DNA of 32,760 nucleotides from JBHHXG01 sp046756985 (GCA_046756985.1 JBHHXG010000011.1:1-32760), one strand, 5' to 3'. Positions 7,936 through 17,369 are shown, counted from the first letter of the stretch. The notes: generated from the letters alone by a model not told the origin. Numbers and translations are program-made.

Positions 7936-8754
7936 ATGCAAGAGTTGATTAAGCAGGCACTTGACGAAGATGCGGTATACTGTGATCGGACCTGCATGGC
8001 CGTATTGCCACAAAACCAGCTGGGACAGGCCGTCGTTACAGCCAAGGCCAATGGAACGCTGTCAGGTATTGATGCCGCAAAAGCCGTATTTCGCTGTATG
8101 GACGAGGATATCCATCAGCAATGGCAGGCTGGTAATGGAGATCATGTCAGTGCAGGCCAGATCATCTGCGAACTAGCGGGTTCCATGGCGTCCCTGCTGG
8201 CAGCCGAACGCACGGCGCTGAATTTTCTGCAACACCTTTCCGGTATTGCCACAGCTACACACGCCTTCGTCAAGGCCGTGGCCGGCACAGGCTGCCAGAT
8301 TGCCGACACGCGCAAAACAACGCCGGGCTTGCGAAAGCTCGAGAAACAGGCAGTAAGGCACGGTGGTGGCATCAATCACCGCATGGATCTGGCCAGCGGC
8401 ATGCTTATCAAGGAAAATCATATCGAGGCCGCAGGCTCCATCACCGAAGCCATAGATGCCTGCGAAAAGCTACAAAGTGATTTATGGATCGAAGTCGAAT
8501 GTGAAACGCTGGATGAAGTTCAGGAAACCGTCCTGCTGTGTCCGGACATGATTCTACTGGATAACATGAGCATCGAAACCGTCCGGGAAGCCCGCAAAAT
8601 TGTACCAAAGTCCATCACCCTCGAAGCGTCCGGCGGCATTACGCTGGAAAACGTCCGTGCCTATGCCGAAACCGGCGTGGATCGCCTGGCCATTGGTGCA
8701 ATCACCCACTCCGCAGCAGCGCTGGATCTTTCCATGCGAATTGATGCTGGTTGA
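7936..8754 (+). CDS. nadC: Nicotinate-nucleotide pyrophosphorylase (quinolinate phosphoribosyltransferase)
   Basis: NadC decarboxylates quinolinate and transfers phosphoribosyl from PRPP to give nicotinate mononucleotide in de novo NAD synthesis. The 272-residue protein has all main motifs: ERTALNFLQHLSGIAT (91-106), TRKTTPGLR (125-133), RHGGGINHR (141-149) and IKENH (158-162), then the C-terminal half-barrel with LDN and EASGGI. I use the ATG at 7936; a longer in-frame extension would run back through the upstream gene and adds no family sequence. nadA and nadB are not in the window. It supplies the same pathway that nadE, about 3 kb away, completes. Confidence 0.96.
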   Translation: MQELIKQALDEDAVYCDRTCMAVLPQNQLGQAVVTAKANGTLSGIDAAKAVFRCMDEDIHQQWQAGNGDHVSAGQIICELAGSMASLLAAERTALNFLQHLSGIATATHAFVKAVAGTGCQIADTRKTTPGLRKLEKQAVRHGGGINHRMDLASGMLIKENHIEAAGSITEAIDACEKLQSDLWIEVECETLDEVQETVLLCPDMILLDNMSIETVREARKIVPKSITLEASGGITLENVRAYAETGVDRLAIGAITHSAAALDLSMRIDAG

Positions 8755-9757
8755 GCCCTCTGCTGTGAACAGCACCCGCGAAACCATTCTCGCCCGCCTG
8801 GCTACCGAGCGCCACCCTGTTTCCGGCCATTTACTGGCCGAGGAGCTTGGCATTAGCAGGACCGCGGTATGGAAACATGTCCGTCACCTGCGAGAACATG
8901 GTATTAACATCCGCACCATTTCCGGGCGCGGCTATCTGCTGCAATCCGACACCTTCAATGCCGCAGCCGTTGCCGCAAGGCTGTCCGAAAATCCACCAAA
9001 GCGAATTGGCCGGCAGGTGCTGGTGTTTGAGCAACTGGATTCAACCAATGCCGAAGCCATGCGGCAGGCTGACCAGGGGATAGATGAAGGGCTGGTCGTC
9101 TTTGCCAACCATCAGCAACAAGGGCGCGGCAGAATGGGCCGCAAGTGGCACACGATGGCAGAAGATGCACTGGCCATGTCCATATTACTGCGGCCAGAGT
9201 TGCCGCCGGAGTCTGTACCACAGTTGTCACTGGTCACTGCCGTCGGCCTGCATCAGGCGCTGTCATCCATCGCGTCGGATGTGTGCATCAAGTGGCCAAA
9301 TGACCTTTTGCATCACAACGCCAAACTTGCCGGCATTCTGACCGAGATGCGTGCTGAGCCCGGTCATGTACATGCCGTGGTCGTTGGTGTCGGTGTTAAT
9401 ATCCGCCATCCGGCATCCGGCTGGCCTGCCGATATTGCCCAACCGGTTACGGATCTCTCCACTGCCGCGGGAGAATATGTTTCGCGACTGGACACTGCCG
9501 TGCAAATCATTCGCCATCTTGGCTCAGCCTATCAGAACTATCTTGAGAACGGCTTTGGCCCGATCCGCAAGGCATGGTGGCAAGCCCATACCGCCTGCAA
9601 TCAGCAGGTGCGCGTGCATGATGGCGGACATTATATCTCAGGTGTCGCTGAAGCACTGGATGAAGATGGCGCCCTGCTGCTACGTACCCGTGAAGGGCTG
9701 ACGCGTATTATCGCCGGCGATTTGGAGGTGATGAATGCGGGAGACGGCTCATCATGA
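8744..9757 (+). CDS. birA: Bifunctional biotin-protein ligase / biotin operon repressor
   Basis: BirA activates biotin as biotinyl-AMP and attaches it to the biotin carboxyl carrier protein. The N-terminal winged-helix domain (about 12-65, with the recognition helix ISRTAVWKHV) indicates the bifunctional form that also represses biotin genes. The ligase domain shows STNAEA, the biotin-binding loop QQGRGRMGRKW, and KWPNDLL. The C-terminal domain is complete. The start is uncertain: the ATG at 8744 overlaps nadC by 11 bases, and a GTG at 8765 is an alternative; neither has a strong ribosome-binding site. It overlaps coaX by ATGA. Confidence 0.94.
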   Translation: MLVEPSAVNSTRETILARLATERHPVSGHLLAEELGISRTAVWKHVRHLREHGINIRTISGRGYLLQSDTFNAAAVAARLSENPPKRIGRQVLVFEQLDSTNAEAMRQADQGIDEGLVVFANHQQQGRGRMGRKWHTMAEDALAMSILLRPELPPESVPQLSLVTAVGLHQALSSIASDVCIKWPNDLLHHNAKLAGILTEMRAEPGHVHAVVVGVGVNIRHPASGWPADIAQPVTDLSTAAGEYVSRLDTAVQIIRHLGSAYQNYLENGFGPIRKAWWQAHTACNQQVRVHDGGHYISGVAEALDEDGALLLRTREGLTRIIAGDLEVMNAGDGSS

Positions 9758-10536
9758 GCAAACACTTTCTTGCCGTTGATATCGGCAATACGCAGATGGT
9801 CTTCGGCCTGTATCAGGCGCATGAACTGATCTGCCACTGGAGGCTGTCCAGCGAGCGCCATGCCACACCGGACGAACTGGCCTGGCAGATACATGGCATG
9901 TTTACCCAGCATGCGTATGCACCGAAAGATATCGATGGCATCATGACAGCCAGTGTTGTACCGCATCTGGATGCGCCTTTCTCGGAGGCCTGTGCGCGGA
10001 TATGCGGCAGAGAGCCTGCCTTCGTCGGTTCTTCATCCGTCCGCACCGGCATGGCTGTGGACTATAAAAATCCCCGCGAAGTCGGCGCTGACCGCATTGC
10101 CAACGCGGTTGCGGCGCGTGAACAATTCGGCTCGCCAGTCATCGTGCTGGACTGCGGCACTGCCACGACGTTCGATATCGTGTCAGCTGAAGGACACTAC
10201 GCCGGAGGACTGATCGCACCGGGTATGGAAGTTGCGTTAGCGGCACTGTCCGAACGCGCCGCCAAACTGCCAGAGGTACCGCTGACCAGAACCGATATGC
10301 ATATTGGCCGGGACACCATTTCTTCTATGCAGGTCGGCAGTTACTGGAGTATTGTGGATGGCCTGACCGGGCTGATTGCCCGTCTGCGAAGACTGGCAGA
10401 CTATGAAAAGGCTCCTGTGGTTGCTACCGGCGGACTGGCCCGGCTCGTGATGACCGATATTGCTGATATCACCCACTATGAAGAACACCTGACACTGCAA
10501 GGCCTGCACCTGCTTGCCACGCGCCATTTTGACTGA
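9754..10536 (+). CDS. coaX: Type III pantothenate kinase
   Basis: CoaX phosphorylates pantothenate in the first committed step of coenzyme A synthesis and, unlike CoaA, is not inhibited by CoA. The 260-residue protein has the ASKHA-fold phosphate loop DIGNTQMVFG (9-18), GADRIANAVAA with the catalytic aspartate, DCGTATTFD, and the GGLIAPG segment. The start ATG shares four bases with the birA stop. The neighbourhood birA-coaX-SPOR protein is found in several proteobacteria and supports the call. Confidence 0.95.
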   Translation: MSKHFLAVDIGNTQMVFGLYQAHELICHWRLSSERHATPDELAWQIHGMFTQHAYAPKDIDGIMTASVVPHLDAPFSEACARICGREPAFVGSSSVRTGMAVDYKNPREVGADRIANAVAAREQFGSPVIVLDCGTATTFDIVSAEGHYAGGLIAPGMEVALAALSERAAKLPEVPLTRTDMHIGRDTISSMQVGSYWSIVDGLTGLIARLRRLADYEKAPVVATGGLARLVMTDIADITHYEEHLTLQGLHLLATRHFD

Positions 10537-10549
10537 TTGATTGACTGCC

Positions 10550-11197
10550 ATGCGTCTGTCTCTGCAAATAATCATACTGGTTTTTCTGGCATGGCTGGCA
10601 TTTCAGGCATGGCAACCACCAGAGTCGCTACCTGAGCAGCGCGCCATTCATGCGGCTCTTCCCAAGCAGGAGATCATCAAAGAACAACCGATTCTGTGGT
10701 ATGTGGTCACGCGCAGACTGGTCTGGGAACAGGCGGCACAAGCACTTAAAAAGCGCCTTCAGAATGAAGGCTTTAAACCCATTCCGATCAATCGCAAGGA
10801 ACCTGTTTCGATGCACGCCTTTGACGATGGCCGCATCTTCAAAACCCGGGAAGCGGCAGAAAAGGCCAAAAAGGCATGGCAGCAACACAAGATTGAAGCC
10901 AATATCATCCAGACTTCAATTGAGCTGAACAAGGATATCTTCATTGTCGGCCTTGGCCGTTTTTTCCTGACCTCGTATGCTGAACAGATGCAGGAGCGGC
11001 TCAAGCGCATCAAGAAACCGTACCGCTATGAGCGCCGCGAGGTCACCATTCCGACATACCGCTTCACATTTGCTCCAGCTGAAAAACAGCAAACCCGACG
11101 CCTGTGGCAGCAAATCAGAGATATGGGCATTGCCGACCCCGTCATGATGAAAGCCTCGCGTTTCAAGGCGTTGTATGGCCCGAAGCGTAAGTCGTAA
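10550..11197 (+). CDS. Membrane-anchored SPOR-like protein
   Basis: The 215-residue protein has an N-terminal hydrophobic segment (about 5-20), then a Pro/Glu-rich linker and a basic soluble part that should face the periplasm. Two segments look like SPOR-type repeats: WYVVTRR followed by a helix with QAAQALKKRL, and FIVGLGRFFLTSYAEQMQERL. SPOR domains bind peptidoglycan at septa, and such proteins often follow coaX. The match is by pattern only and the repeats are degenerate. I chose the ATG at 10550 over a TTG nine bases upstream. Its last 35 bases overlap the 3' end of carA on the other strand. Confidence 0.7.
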   Translation: MRLSLQIIILVFLAWLAFQAWQPPESLPEQRAIHAALPKQEIIKEQPILWYVVTRRLVWEQAAQALKKRLQNEGFKPIPINRKEPVSMHAFDDGRIFKTREAAEKAKKAWQQHKIEANIIQTSIELNKDIFIVGLGRFFLTSYAEQMQERLKRIKKPYRYERREVTIPTYRFTFAPAEKQQTRRLWQQIRDMGIADPVMMKASRFKALYGPKRKS

Positions 11198-12311
11198 TCA
11201 GTTCCGCAAAGCGATCAAACAGATAATCAGCATCATGTGGCCCTGGGCTGGCTTCCGGGTGATACTGGACGGAAAATACGGGCCTATTTTTTACCCTAAG
11301 ACCCTCCACCGTACCGTCAAATAGTGAGCGGTGCGTGATCTCGACATGCTCCGGAACCTGCTCATCCCGTACGGCAAAGCCATGATTCTGGCTGGTAATT
11401 TCGATTTTTCCGGTGGATTCATCCCTTACCGGGTGGTTGCCGCCGCGGTGCCCAAACTTGAGCTTGAATGTGGACAGTCCCAATGCTTGTGACAGCAACT
11501 GATGGCCCATGCATATGCCGAAAATGGGCACATCGCAATCCAGTAACTCGCGAATTGTATCTACCGCATAGCCAACCGCAGCCGGATCACCAGGTCCGTT
11601 GGAAAGGAATATGCCGTCCGGCTTGTGGGCCAGCACGGCATCGGAAGATGTTCCGGCCGGCACGATTGTCACGCGGCAATCACGATCGGCCAGCTTACGA
11701 AAAATGTTGTGCTTGCAACCATAATCGAATGCCACGATATGCCATGACCGGCTGGTTTTCACGTGCTGGCCAGTGGCAATATCATAGCTCCCCTGATCCC
11801 ACGCTCCGGTCTTTTTGCGGCTGACGGCTCCGACCAGATCGCGCCCTTCCAGTCCAGCCCAGTCCCGTGCCATTTCCACCGCTTTTCCTTCATCCATGCC
11901 ATCGGAGACGATAACACCGTTGGCTGCGCCACCGGTGCGCAGATGCCGTGTCAGCGCGCGCGTATCAATCCCTGCAATGCCGACCACCTGCTGCGACTTC
12001 AGCCATGCATCGAGCTCACCATCCGCACGATAACTGGATGTAATGCGTGTGGGCTGGCGTATGATCAGGCCGCGCACGGCAATGTGATCGGATTCCATAT
12101 CATCACCATTGACGCCAACATTGCCGATATGGGGACAGGTAAAAGTAATAATTTGATCGGTATAGGACGGATCGCTGAGGATTTCCTGGTAACCGGTCAT
12201 GGAAGTATTGAAGCAGACTTCACCAATGGTGTGCCCGATATGCCCGAAACTTTGGCCATGAAAAACGCGGCCGTCGGCCAGCGCCAGTATCGCGTTGTGA
12301 TGTTCTGTCAT
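11163..12311 (-). CDS. carA: Carbamoyl-phosphate synthase small (glutaminase) subunit
   Basis: CarA hydrolyses glutamine and passes ammonia to CarB, which makes carbamoyl phosphate for arginine and pyrimidine synthesis. The 382-residue protein has the small-subunit N-terminal domain (FNTSMTGYQEILSDPSY) and a class I glutaminase domain with nucleophile Cys267 in GICMGHQ and His351/Glu353 in HPEASPGP. The ATG at 12311 is preceded by GGTGAGG at about 5 bases; a GTG two codons upstream lies inside that site. carB is not next to it: the gene downstream is the convergent SPOR-like gene, which it overlaps by 35 bases. It lies 69 bases after the GDYXXLXY gene without a visible terminator. Confidence 0.97.
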   Translation of the reverse strand: MTEHHNAILALADGRVFHGQSFGHIGHTIGEVCFNTSMTGYQEILSDPSYTDQIITFTCPHIGNVGVNGDDMESDHIAVRGLIIRQPTRITSSYRADGELDAWLKSQQVVGIAGIDTRALTRHLRTGGAANGVIVSDGMDEGKAVEMARDWAGLEGRDLVGAVSRKKTGAWDQGSYDIATGQHVKTSRSWHIVAFDYGCKHNIFRKLADRDCRVTIVPAGTSSDAVLAHKPDGIFLSNGPGDPAAVGYAVDTIRELLDCDVPIFGICMGHQLLSQALGLSTFKLKFGHRGGNHPVRDESTGKIEITSQNHGFAVRDEQVPEHVEITHRSLFDGTVEGLRVKNRPVFSVQYHPEASPGPHDADYLFDRFAELITTYASGHTTP

Positions 12312-12380
12312 GCTCACCTCACCGCTTCAGACGGATGCGGAGGGTACGAAAGCAGCGTGTGGATGTCGAGTAGAATCAGT

Positions 12381-12962
12381 CTAGAGCAGCTTTTCGGCGT
12401 AACGTGGTTTGCCGTTCACCAGCACTGCCTTGATTCCGGCGCGGCCGCAGGAATCTACGGCCAGCAGGATGGACACAGTTTCGCCTTCCCGGGGTTGCTC
12501 AAGCTCACGCCCCTTACCCTCCGGGACAAAGTAGTTTTCGATGCCGTAACGCACCTGGATATGTTTGATCTTCTCTGGCTTGCGCGTTTGTGGATTCCAC
12601 AGCGTATCACTGATGTGTTCCACCTCGCCTCGTAGCACAACGCGACCTTGTGCCATTTCCTCCGGCCACTCCAAGTGAATCGCTTCAGGTTGCCAGAATG
12701 GCTCTCCCTTCTTCAGCACAACATAGACTCGATCATGCCGCTTGACTTCTGCGACCTTGGGGAAGTCCTCTGCACGCAGGGTTCCGGCCTTGTAGCCCAA
12801 CCGAACATAATCGCCCCGGAAGAGCGAACGCGGGTCAATTGGCGTGGTTTCCAGTACGACTTCGGTGCCCATGTTGAGCGTCCACTGCTTGATCCCAATC
12901 ATTGCGATAAGCACAGCCGTCTGGACAACAACGATGATGAGCAGCTTGGCGCGGATGCTCAT
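12381..12962 (-). CDS. GDYXXLXY-domain protein
   Basis: The 193-residue protein begins with one hydrophobic segment (about 6-25), followed by LDPRSLFRGDYVRLGY-type sequence. The GDYVRLGY motif at 50-57 defines the GDYXXLXY family, whose function is unknown to me. The rest is beta-rich and probably extracytoplasmic, with a conserved-looking Cys-Gly-Arg-Ala-Gly near the C-terminus. It overlaps the upstream DUF2157 gene by ATGA, and these two families are commonly found as neighbours, so they probably form a membrane complex. Confidence 0.85.
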   Translation of the reverse strand: MSIRAKLLIIVVVQTAVLIAMIGIKQWTLNMGTEVVLETTPIDPRSLFRGDYVRLGYKAGTLRAEDFPKVAEVKRHDRVYVVLKKGEPFWQPEAIHLEWPEEMAQGRVVLRGEVEHISDTLWNPQTRKPEKIKHIQVRYGIENYFVPEGKGRELEQPREGETVSILLAVDSCGRAGIKAVLVNGKPRYAEKLL

Positions 12963-14308
12963 GCGCTCTCTCCTCGCCCAATCTTTGACACCATCGCCCT
13001 GCGTCTACTTTCAAGGAAATACCCCCCGGCAAGCAGTAGCAATCCACCAACCATGAAAAACAGCGAACGGTTCATCAACGACCAGAAGGTATCGAAATAG
13101 CGCGCAAGAATCCCCAAGGCAAAAAAGATGAAGGCCAGATTCACCACGAATGCGTTGCCGGCATGCTGGCCGGCGTTCATCAGCCAGATCAGTCCGGCAA
13201 AGAAGGCCAGATTGAACAAAACCGCGATCACGCCGCCATAATCCGCCGATACAAAGAGATTCACCAGCATCAACAGAGCCAACCCGCCCATCAGATACCA
13301 GCCCCAGTCCATGAACCGAGCCCGTATCGCAGTGCCGAGCGTACGGCTTCGATGGTACCAAGCAAGTCTGGTCGTTACCGCAAATACCACCAACGTTGCT
13401 CCAATCCATCCGGTGCCAGCCACCCCTCTCTCGGAGAGGAAAAGGACGTTATCTGGAAAGGTGAGCGCAAAGAGACCTGACAAAGAGGCAAAGGCTCCAT
13501 AGCGCTGAACCAGATCGGCAAAATCCCTGAATCGTTCGGAAGTAGTCATCAACATGCCAAGGATGAACAATCCGAGGTAGGCAAAGAAATAAATCTGCGC
13601 GAGAAAGACGAGATTACGGACATTTTCCTTATCAAGAAATACCTGCGATGAGACAGACCAGAAGGTGTCCCAGCTCCAGTATATAAGACTGATGAGGGCA
13701 AGGTGGGCGGCGGCTCGCCAATGCCAGCGATGCACAGCGGGCAGAAAGCAGGCCCACAAGGGGAGGAACCACCAGTGGGCCCCGTTGAGAAACCCGGATT
13801 CAAGACTGGTCCATACAATGGCCAGCGCGATCGCCGCCGCCATTGCCGGTTGGGATCGCATCAGATACGCAGCCATCAGTGCGCCGAGCGACCAAGTGAG
13901 CACCCCATTCGGATAATGGGCGTCAATGTGATATATCTGGGCGATGAGCATGATGTTGGCGCCAAACATGATGACGGCCAGCAACAGCACCGCCTGACCG
14001 ATGCGGGGATAATGCTCATCGCTGAGAAGTCGGCCCGCCGCCACATAGGCCAACCACATGCCACCGAAGAGAACGGCCAGTTTGGTGAGCTTCGCCATCT
14101 CGCCCCAATTGGCAGCGAAGAACAGGACAACACCCGTACCAAGCAGCAACGCTCCAAGCATGGCAATGCCCTGTGCAGCGGAATGTCTGACGCCATGCGC
14201 AGCAGCATACTCAAGGATATTTTTGTCCTTACCTTCCACGATCCAACCACGTTCCACCCAGACAGACATATCCTCACGCAGCCGTTTGATGTAAGAAATT
14301 TGGCTCAA
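12959..14308 (-). CDS. DUF2157 polytopic membrane protein
   Basis: The 449-residue protein has a short cytoplasmic N-terminus containing a helix ending in YAAAHG, followed by about 12 hydrophobic segments. The N-terminal layout (W-v-x-x-G-I/W, then LGALLLGTGVVLFFAANW) matches DUF2157, a family of unknown function. The start is TTG: it follows a strong AGGGGGGGA ribosome-binding site at 4-7 bases, and the first ATG would remove 13 residues. It lies 44 bases after fumC and overlaps the GDYXXLXY gene. Its role in the cell is unknown. Confidence 0.85.
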   Translation of the reverse strand: MSQISYIKRLREDMSVWVERGWIVEGKDKNILEYAAAHGVRHSAAQGIAMLGALLLGTGVVLFFAANWGEMAKLTKLAVLFGGMWLAYVAAGRLLSDEHYPRIGQAVLLLAVIMFGANIMLIAQIYHIDAHYPNGVLTWSLGALMAAYLMRSQPAMAAAIALAIVWTSLESGFLNGAHWWFLPLWACFLPAVHRWHWRAAAHLALISLIYWSWDTFWSVSSQVFLDKENVRNLVFLAQIYFFAYLGLFILGMLMTTSERFRDFADLVQRYGAFASLSGLFALTFPDNVLFLSERGVAGTGWIGATLVVFAVTTRLAWYHRSRTLGTAIRARFMDWGWYLMGGLALLMLVNLFVSADYGGVIAVLFNLAFFAGLIWLMNAGQHAGNAFVVNLAFIFFALGILARYFDTFWSLMNRSLFFMVGGLLLLAGGYFLESRRRAMVSKIGRGESA

Positions 14309-14352
14309 TTATCCCCCCCTATGGAACGACAACCTCTATTCGCTGCTCTGTA

Positions 14353-15732
14353 TCACACCTTCGGATGCAGCATATCTGCGGGATTCAGGAGTTCATCAAG
14401 CTCCTTTTCTGGCAACACACTCTTTTCCAGGCAGACCTGCCGCACGGTTTTACCTTCGGCGACCGCCTGCTTGGCGAGTTCAGCTGCCCGTTCATAACCG
14501 ACCTTCGGCGCCAGTGCCGTCACCATGCTCATGCTCCATTCAATCTGCTGTTCACATTTCTCGCGATTGGCCTTAAGCCCTGCAATACACTTGTCGGCGA
14601 ACATCCGGGACGCATTGGCCAGCAGGGTTTCGGATTCCAGCAGATTGCGCGTTATCAGCGGCAGCATGACATTCAGATCGAGCAGACCCGAAGCGCCACC
14701 AACAGCTATCGCGGCATCATTGCCAATGACTTGGGCCGAGACCTGCGCCATGGATTCAGCGATCACCGGATTGATCTTGCCCGGCATGATCGATGATCCG
14801 GGCTGCACGGCCGGCACGGTAATCTCGCCGATACCGCATCTTGGACCCATATTGAGGATACGCACATCATTGGCGATTTTTAGCAGGGAAACGGCAACCG
14901 TCTTTAACTGGCCAGAGAGCTCAACTGAGGCATCCTGCGCCGCCTGCGCCTCAAAATGATTTTCGGCTTCACGGAATTGAATGCCGTATATCTCAGACAG
15001 ACCGGTTGCCATACGGCCGGGAAAATCCGGATGTGTGTTCAGGCCCGTACCAACCGCCGTACCTCCAAGCGCCAGCTCCGTCAAACGCGGCAGGCATGAC
15101 TCAAGGCGCACGATGCCAAGCTCCACCTGCCGTGCCCAGCCGGAAATCTCCTGCCCGAGCGTGATCGGTGTGGCATCCATTAGATGCGTGCGGCCGATTT
15201 TGACCACATCCATCGTCTCCTCGGCTTTTGCTGCGAGGATGCCATGCAGATGCGTAAGTGCCGGCAGTAACTCATGAACGATCAGATCGGCCGCCGCGAC
15301 ATGAATGGCTGCCGGAATCACATCATTGGAGGACTGGCCCATATTGACATGATCGTTCGGGTGCACGGCAATTTTGTTATCCAGTTGCACACAGCGGTGC
15401 GCAATCACCTCATTGGTGTTCATGTTTGTGGATGTGCCCGAGCCTGTCTGGTAAATATCGAGCACGAACTGGCCGTCCCATTGCCCTTCGGCAACCTCAA
15501 TCGCTGCCCTGGCGATCACATCGGCGGTGCCCGCATCGAGTTTTCCCAGCGCCTGATTGACTCCGGCCGCGACCTGCTTGATATGGCCCAGCGCCTTAAT
15601 GAAAGGCCTCGGAAAACGAATGCCGGAAACCGGAAAATTCTCCACTGCACGGGCAGTGGAGGCGCCATACATGGCATCTCCGGGCACCTGCATTTCCCCC
15701 ATGGAGTCATGTTCGGTCCTTGTCTTTGTCAT
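14353..15732 (-). CDS. fumC: Fumarate hydratase, class II
   Basis: FumC is the iron-free, oxygen-stable fumarase that interconverts fumarate and malate in the TCA cycle. The 459-residue length is typical. Motifs include GSGTSTNMN, the substrate-site HPNDHVNMGQSSND, the TALAPKVGY segment and the superfamily signature GSSIMPGKINP. The ATG has GGAG five bases upstream and shares ATGA with the stop of the SpoIIE-type phosphatase gene, so its translation is coupled to a signalling protein, which is unusual for this enzyme. Confidence 0.97.
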   Translation of the reverse strand: MTKTRTEHDSMGEMQVPGDAMYGASTARAVENFPVSGIRFPRPFIKALGHIKQVAAGVNQALGKLDAGTADVIARAAIEVAEGQWDGQFVLDIYQTGSGTSTNMNTNEVIAHRCVQLDNKIAVHPNDHVNMGQSSNDVIPAAIHVAAADLIVHELLPALTHLHGILAAKAEETMDVVKIGRTHLMDATPITLGQEISGWARQVELGIVRLESCLPRLTELALGGTAVGTGLNTHPDFPGRMATGLSEIYGIQFREAENHFEAQAAQDASVELSGQLKTVAVSLLKIANDVRILNMGPRCGIGEITVPAVQPGSSIMPGKINPVIAESMAQVSAQVIGNDAAIAVGGASGLLDLNVMLPLITRNLLESETLLANASRMFADKCIAGLKANREKCEQQIEWSMSMVTALAPKVGYERAAELAKQAVAEGKTVRQVCLEKSVLPEKELDELLNPADMLHPKV

Positions 15733-17363
15733 ACCTGCTCCCGTCTGACATAAAGCATCGTCATATCATCCTGCTGGGTTTCACCTTCGAACGTATCCAG
15801 TGTTTCCAAAAGGAGTCCGGGGAGTTCCTCCAACGGCTCACTGTGCTTCTCTTCGAGCCATTGCCGCAATCTGGCCTCCCCAAACATCTCCTTGTCAGTC
15901 TTGTCGCGCGCCTCGGTCACACCATCAGTATAGGCCAGTAATGTGTCGCCGGCCTGTAAATCCATACTCATCACCTCAAAACTGACATCCGGCGTCAGAC
16001 CCATTGGTGGTGCAGTCGCTTCAAGCATATTAACACCATCCTTGCCCATTATCATCGGCGGCACATGCCCGGCATTAATCCAGATCAAGCGGTTTGTCCG
16101 TGGCTGCAGCTTACCCATGAAAAGTGTCACGAAGCGTCCACCGGTCATCGTCTCGTTCAGTGTATTGTTGATATAACTGGCGGCATCCTCGATCGGCACC
16201 TGCAGGTAGGCCAAACCACGCAGCATCGCCTGCAAATTGGCCACTGTCAGTGCTGCCGGGTAGCCCTTGCCGGCCACATCGGCCACTATCAGCCACAAAC
16301 GTCCATCTTCCAACTCAATATGGTCGAAATAATCGCCGCCCACCGTTTCGCAACTACGCTGGAAGCCATGCATGGCATAACCGGAAATATTCGGCACATA
16401 CTGGGGCAGTAATCCTTGCTGGATTTCGGAGGCAATCTCAAGCGCATCCTTCAGATTTTCCCGTTCACGCAGCCCGCTCAGCGCCGTATTCAGTCCTCTG
16501 GCCAGATTTCCCAGTTCATCATCCAGCAGAACCGGCACCTTGCCGTCAAACTGCCCTTGGGACAGATATCGCAGGCCCGTATTCAGTTCCCGGGTTACGC
16601 GCAGAAGGGTACGGCTGATAGTATAAACCAGATCAATACTCCCCAGAATGGCCATGATCAGCAGCACGATGGCCTGGAAAAGAATAAACTGCTCCTCGGC
16701 CTCACTGCCGCCCATGGCCAGAAAAACATACAGTACGAGGATGATCGACGGCAAAAGGCCGGTCACCGAAAATACCAGCCAGGGACGACGAACTGAACCG
16801 GTCAGCACCGCATGCCTTGCGGTATCATCCAGATCACCACTGAACAACCCGGATGAAGCCATCTGCATACGCAGGTTTGCTGCATAGGCAACGGTGTTGG
16901 CCACACCGACAGCCGGAGCAAGAATGCCGGCACCATAGTAAAAGCAGAAGGCCAGCGCTGCCCCCATGCGTAGAGTGAACGGGCGGTCCTCAACAAGGGC
17001 GATAACTACCACGAGCACCATCAGATAACTGGCGAAACTGAAGCCTGCCAGCAGGTACCCCTTCATTGCCCGCCATGGAAGTTCCGCGACCAAATGCTCG
17101 GCTATTTTCCGGTGTCTGAGCGGATTTTCCTGCAGATGACTGCCACAACGGGCAATTGGCCATTGCGCCCACACTGCCGCACTGCCAAACAGCAACAGGA
17201 ACATAATCATATCAACCAGAGGGACAGGCCATGTCAGCCCCAGTACATGGCTGTTACCGCTCCAGCGCATCACCAACTGCGCCGAAATAAGTACGGCAAG
17301 CAGAGGCCACAGCACGGCAAGATACCGCCATAGCGAAGTATGGAAGAGCGAAACGGGGTTCAT
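15729..17363 (-). CDS. Membrane SpoIIE-type (PPM) serine phosphatase with HAMP-like linker
   Basis: The 544-residue protein has six predicted membrane segments (about 13-31, 47-67, 103-123, 131-151, 197-217, 228-248), a HAMP-like segment (about 250-303) with the DELGNLARG motif, and a SpoIIE/RsbU-type phosphatase domain (about 325-541). The metal-binding acidic residues are present: Asp345 in GGDYFD, Asp362 in ADVAGKG, Asp480 in YTDG and Asp532/533 in QQDDMT. Such proteins dephosphorylate anti-anti-sigma (STAS) proteins or related partners; no STAS gene is in the window. There is no clear ribosome-binding site, and a promoter candidate places the start of transcription at or next to the ATG. 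It is the first gene of the unit leading to fumC. Confidence 0.93.
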   Translation of the reverse strand: MNPVSLFHTSLWRYLAVLWPLLAVLISAQLVMRWSGNSHVLGLTWPVPLVDMIMFLLLFGSAAVWAQWPIARCGSHLQENPLRHRKIAEHLVAELPWRAMKGYLLAGFSFASYLMVLVVVIALVEDRPFTLRMGAALAFCFYYGAGILAPAVGVANTVAYAANLRMQMASSGLFSGDLDDTARHAVLTGSVRRPWLVFSVTGLLPSIILVLYVFLAMGGSEAEEQFILFQAIVLLIMAILGSIDLVYTISRTLLRVTRELNTGLRYLSQGQFDGKVPVLLDDELGNLARGLNTALSGLRERENLKDALEIASEIQQGLLPQYVPNISGYAMHGFQRSCETVGGDYFDHIELEDGRLWLIVADVAGKGYPAALTVANLQAMLRGLAYLQVPIEDAASYINNTLNETMTGGRFVTLFMGKLQPRTNRLIWINAGHVPPMIMGKDGVNMLEATAPPMGLTPDVSFEVMSMDLQAGDTLLAYTDGVTEARDKTDKEMFGEARLRQWLEEKHSEPLEELPGLLLETLDTFEGETQQDDMTMLYVRREQV

Positions 17364-17369
17364 AAGCCG

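Noticed and set aside
11763..12635. A 290-codon open frame on the + strand across carA and the GDYXXLXY gene
   Set aside because: It spans two real genes on the other strand and shows no domain pattern.
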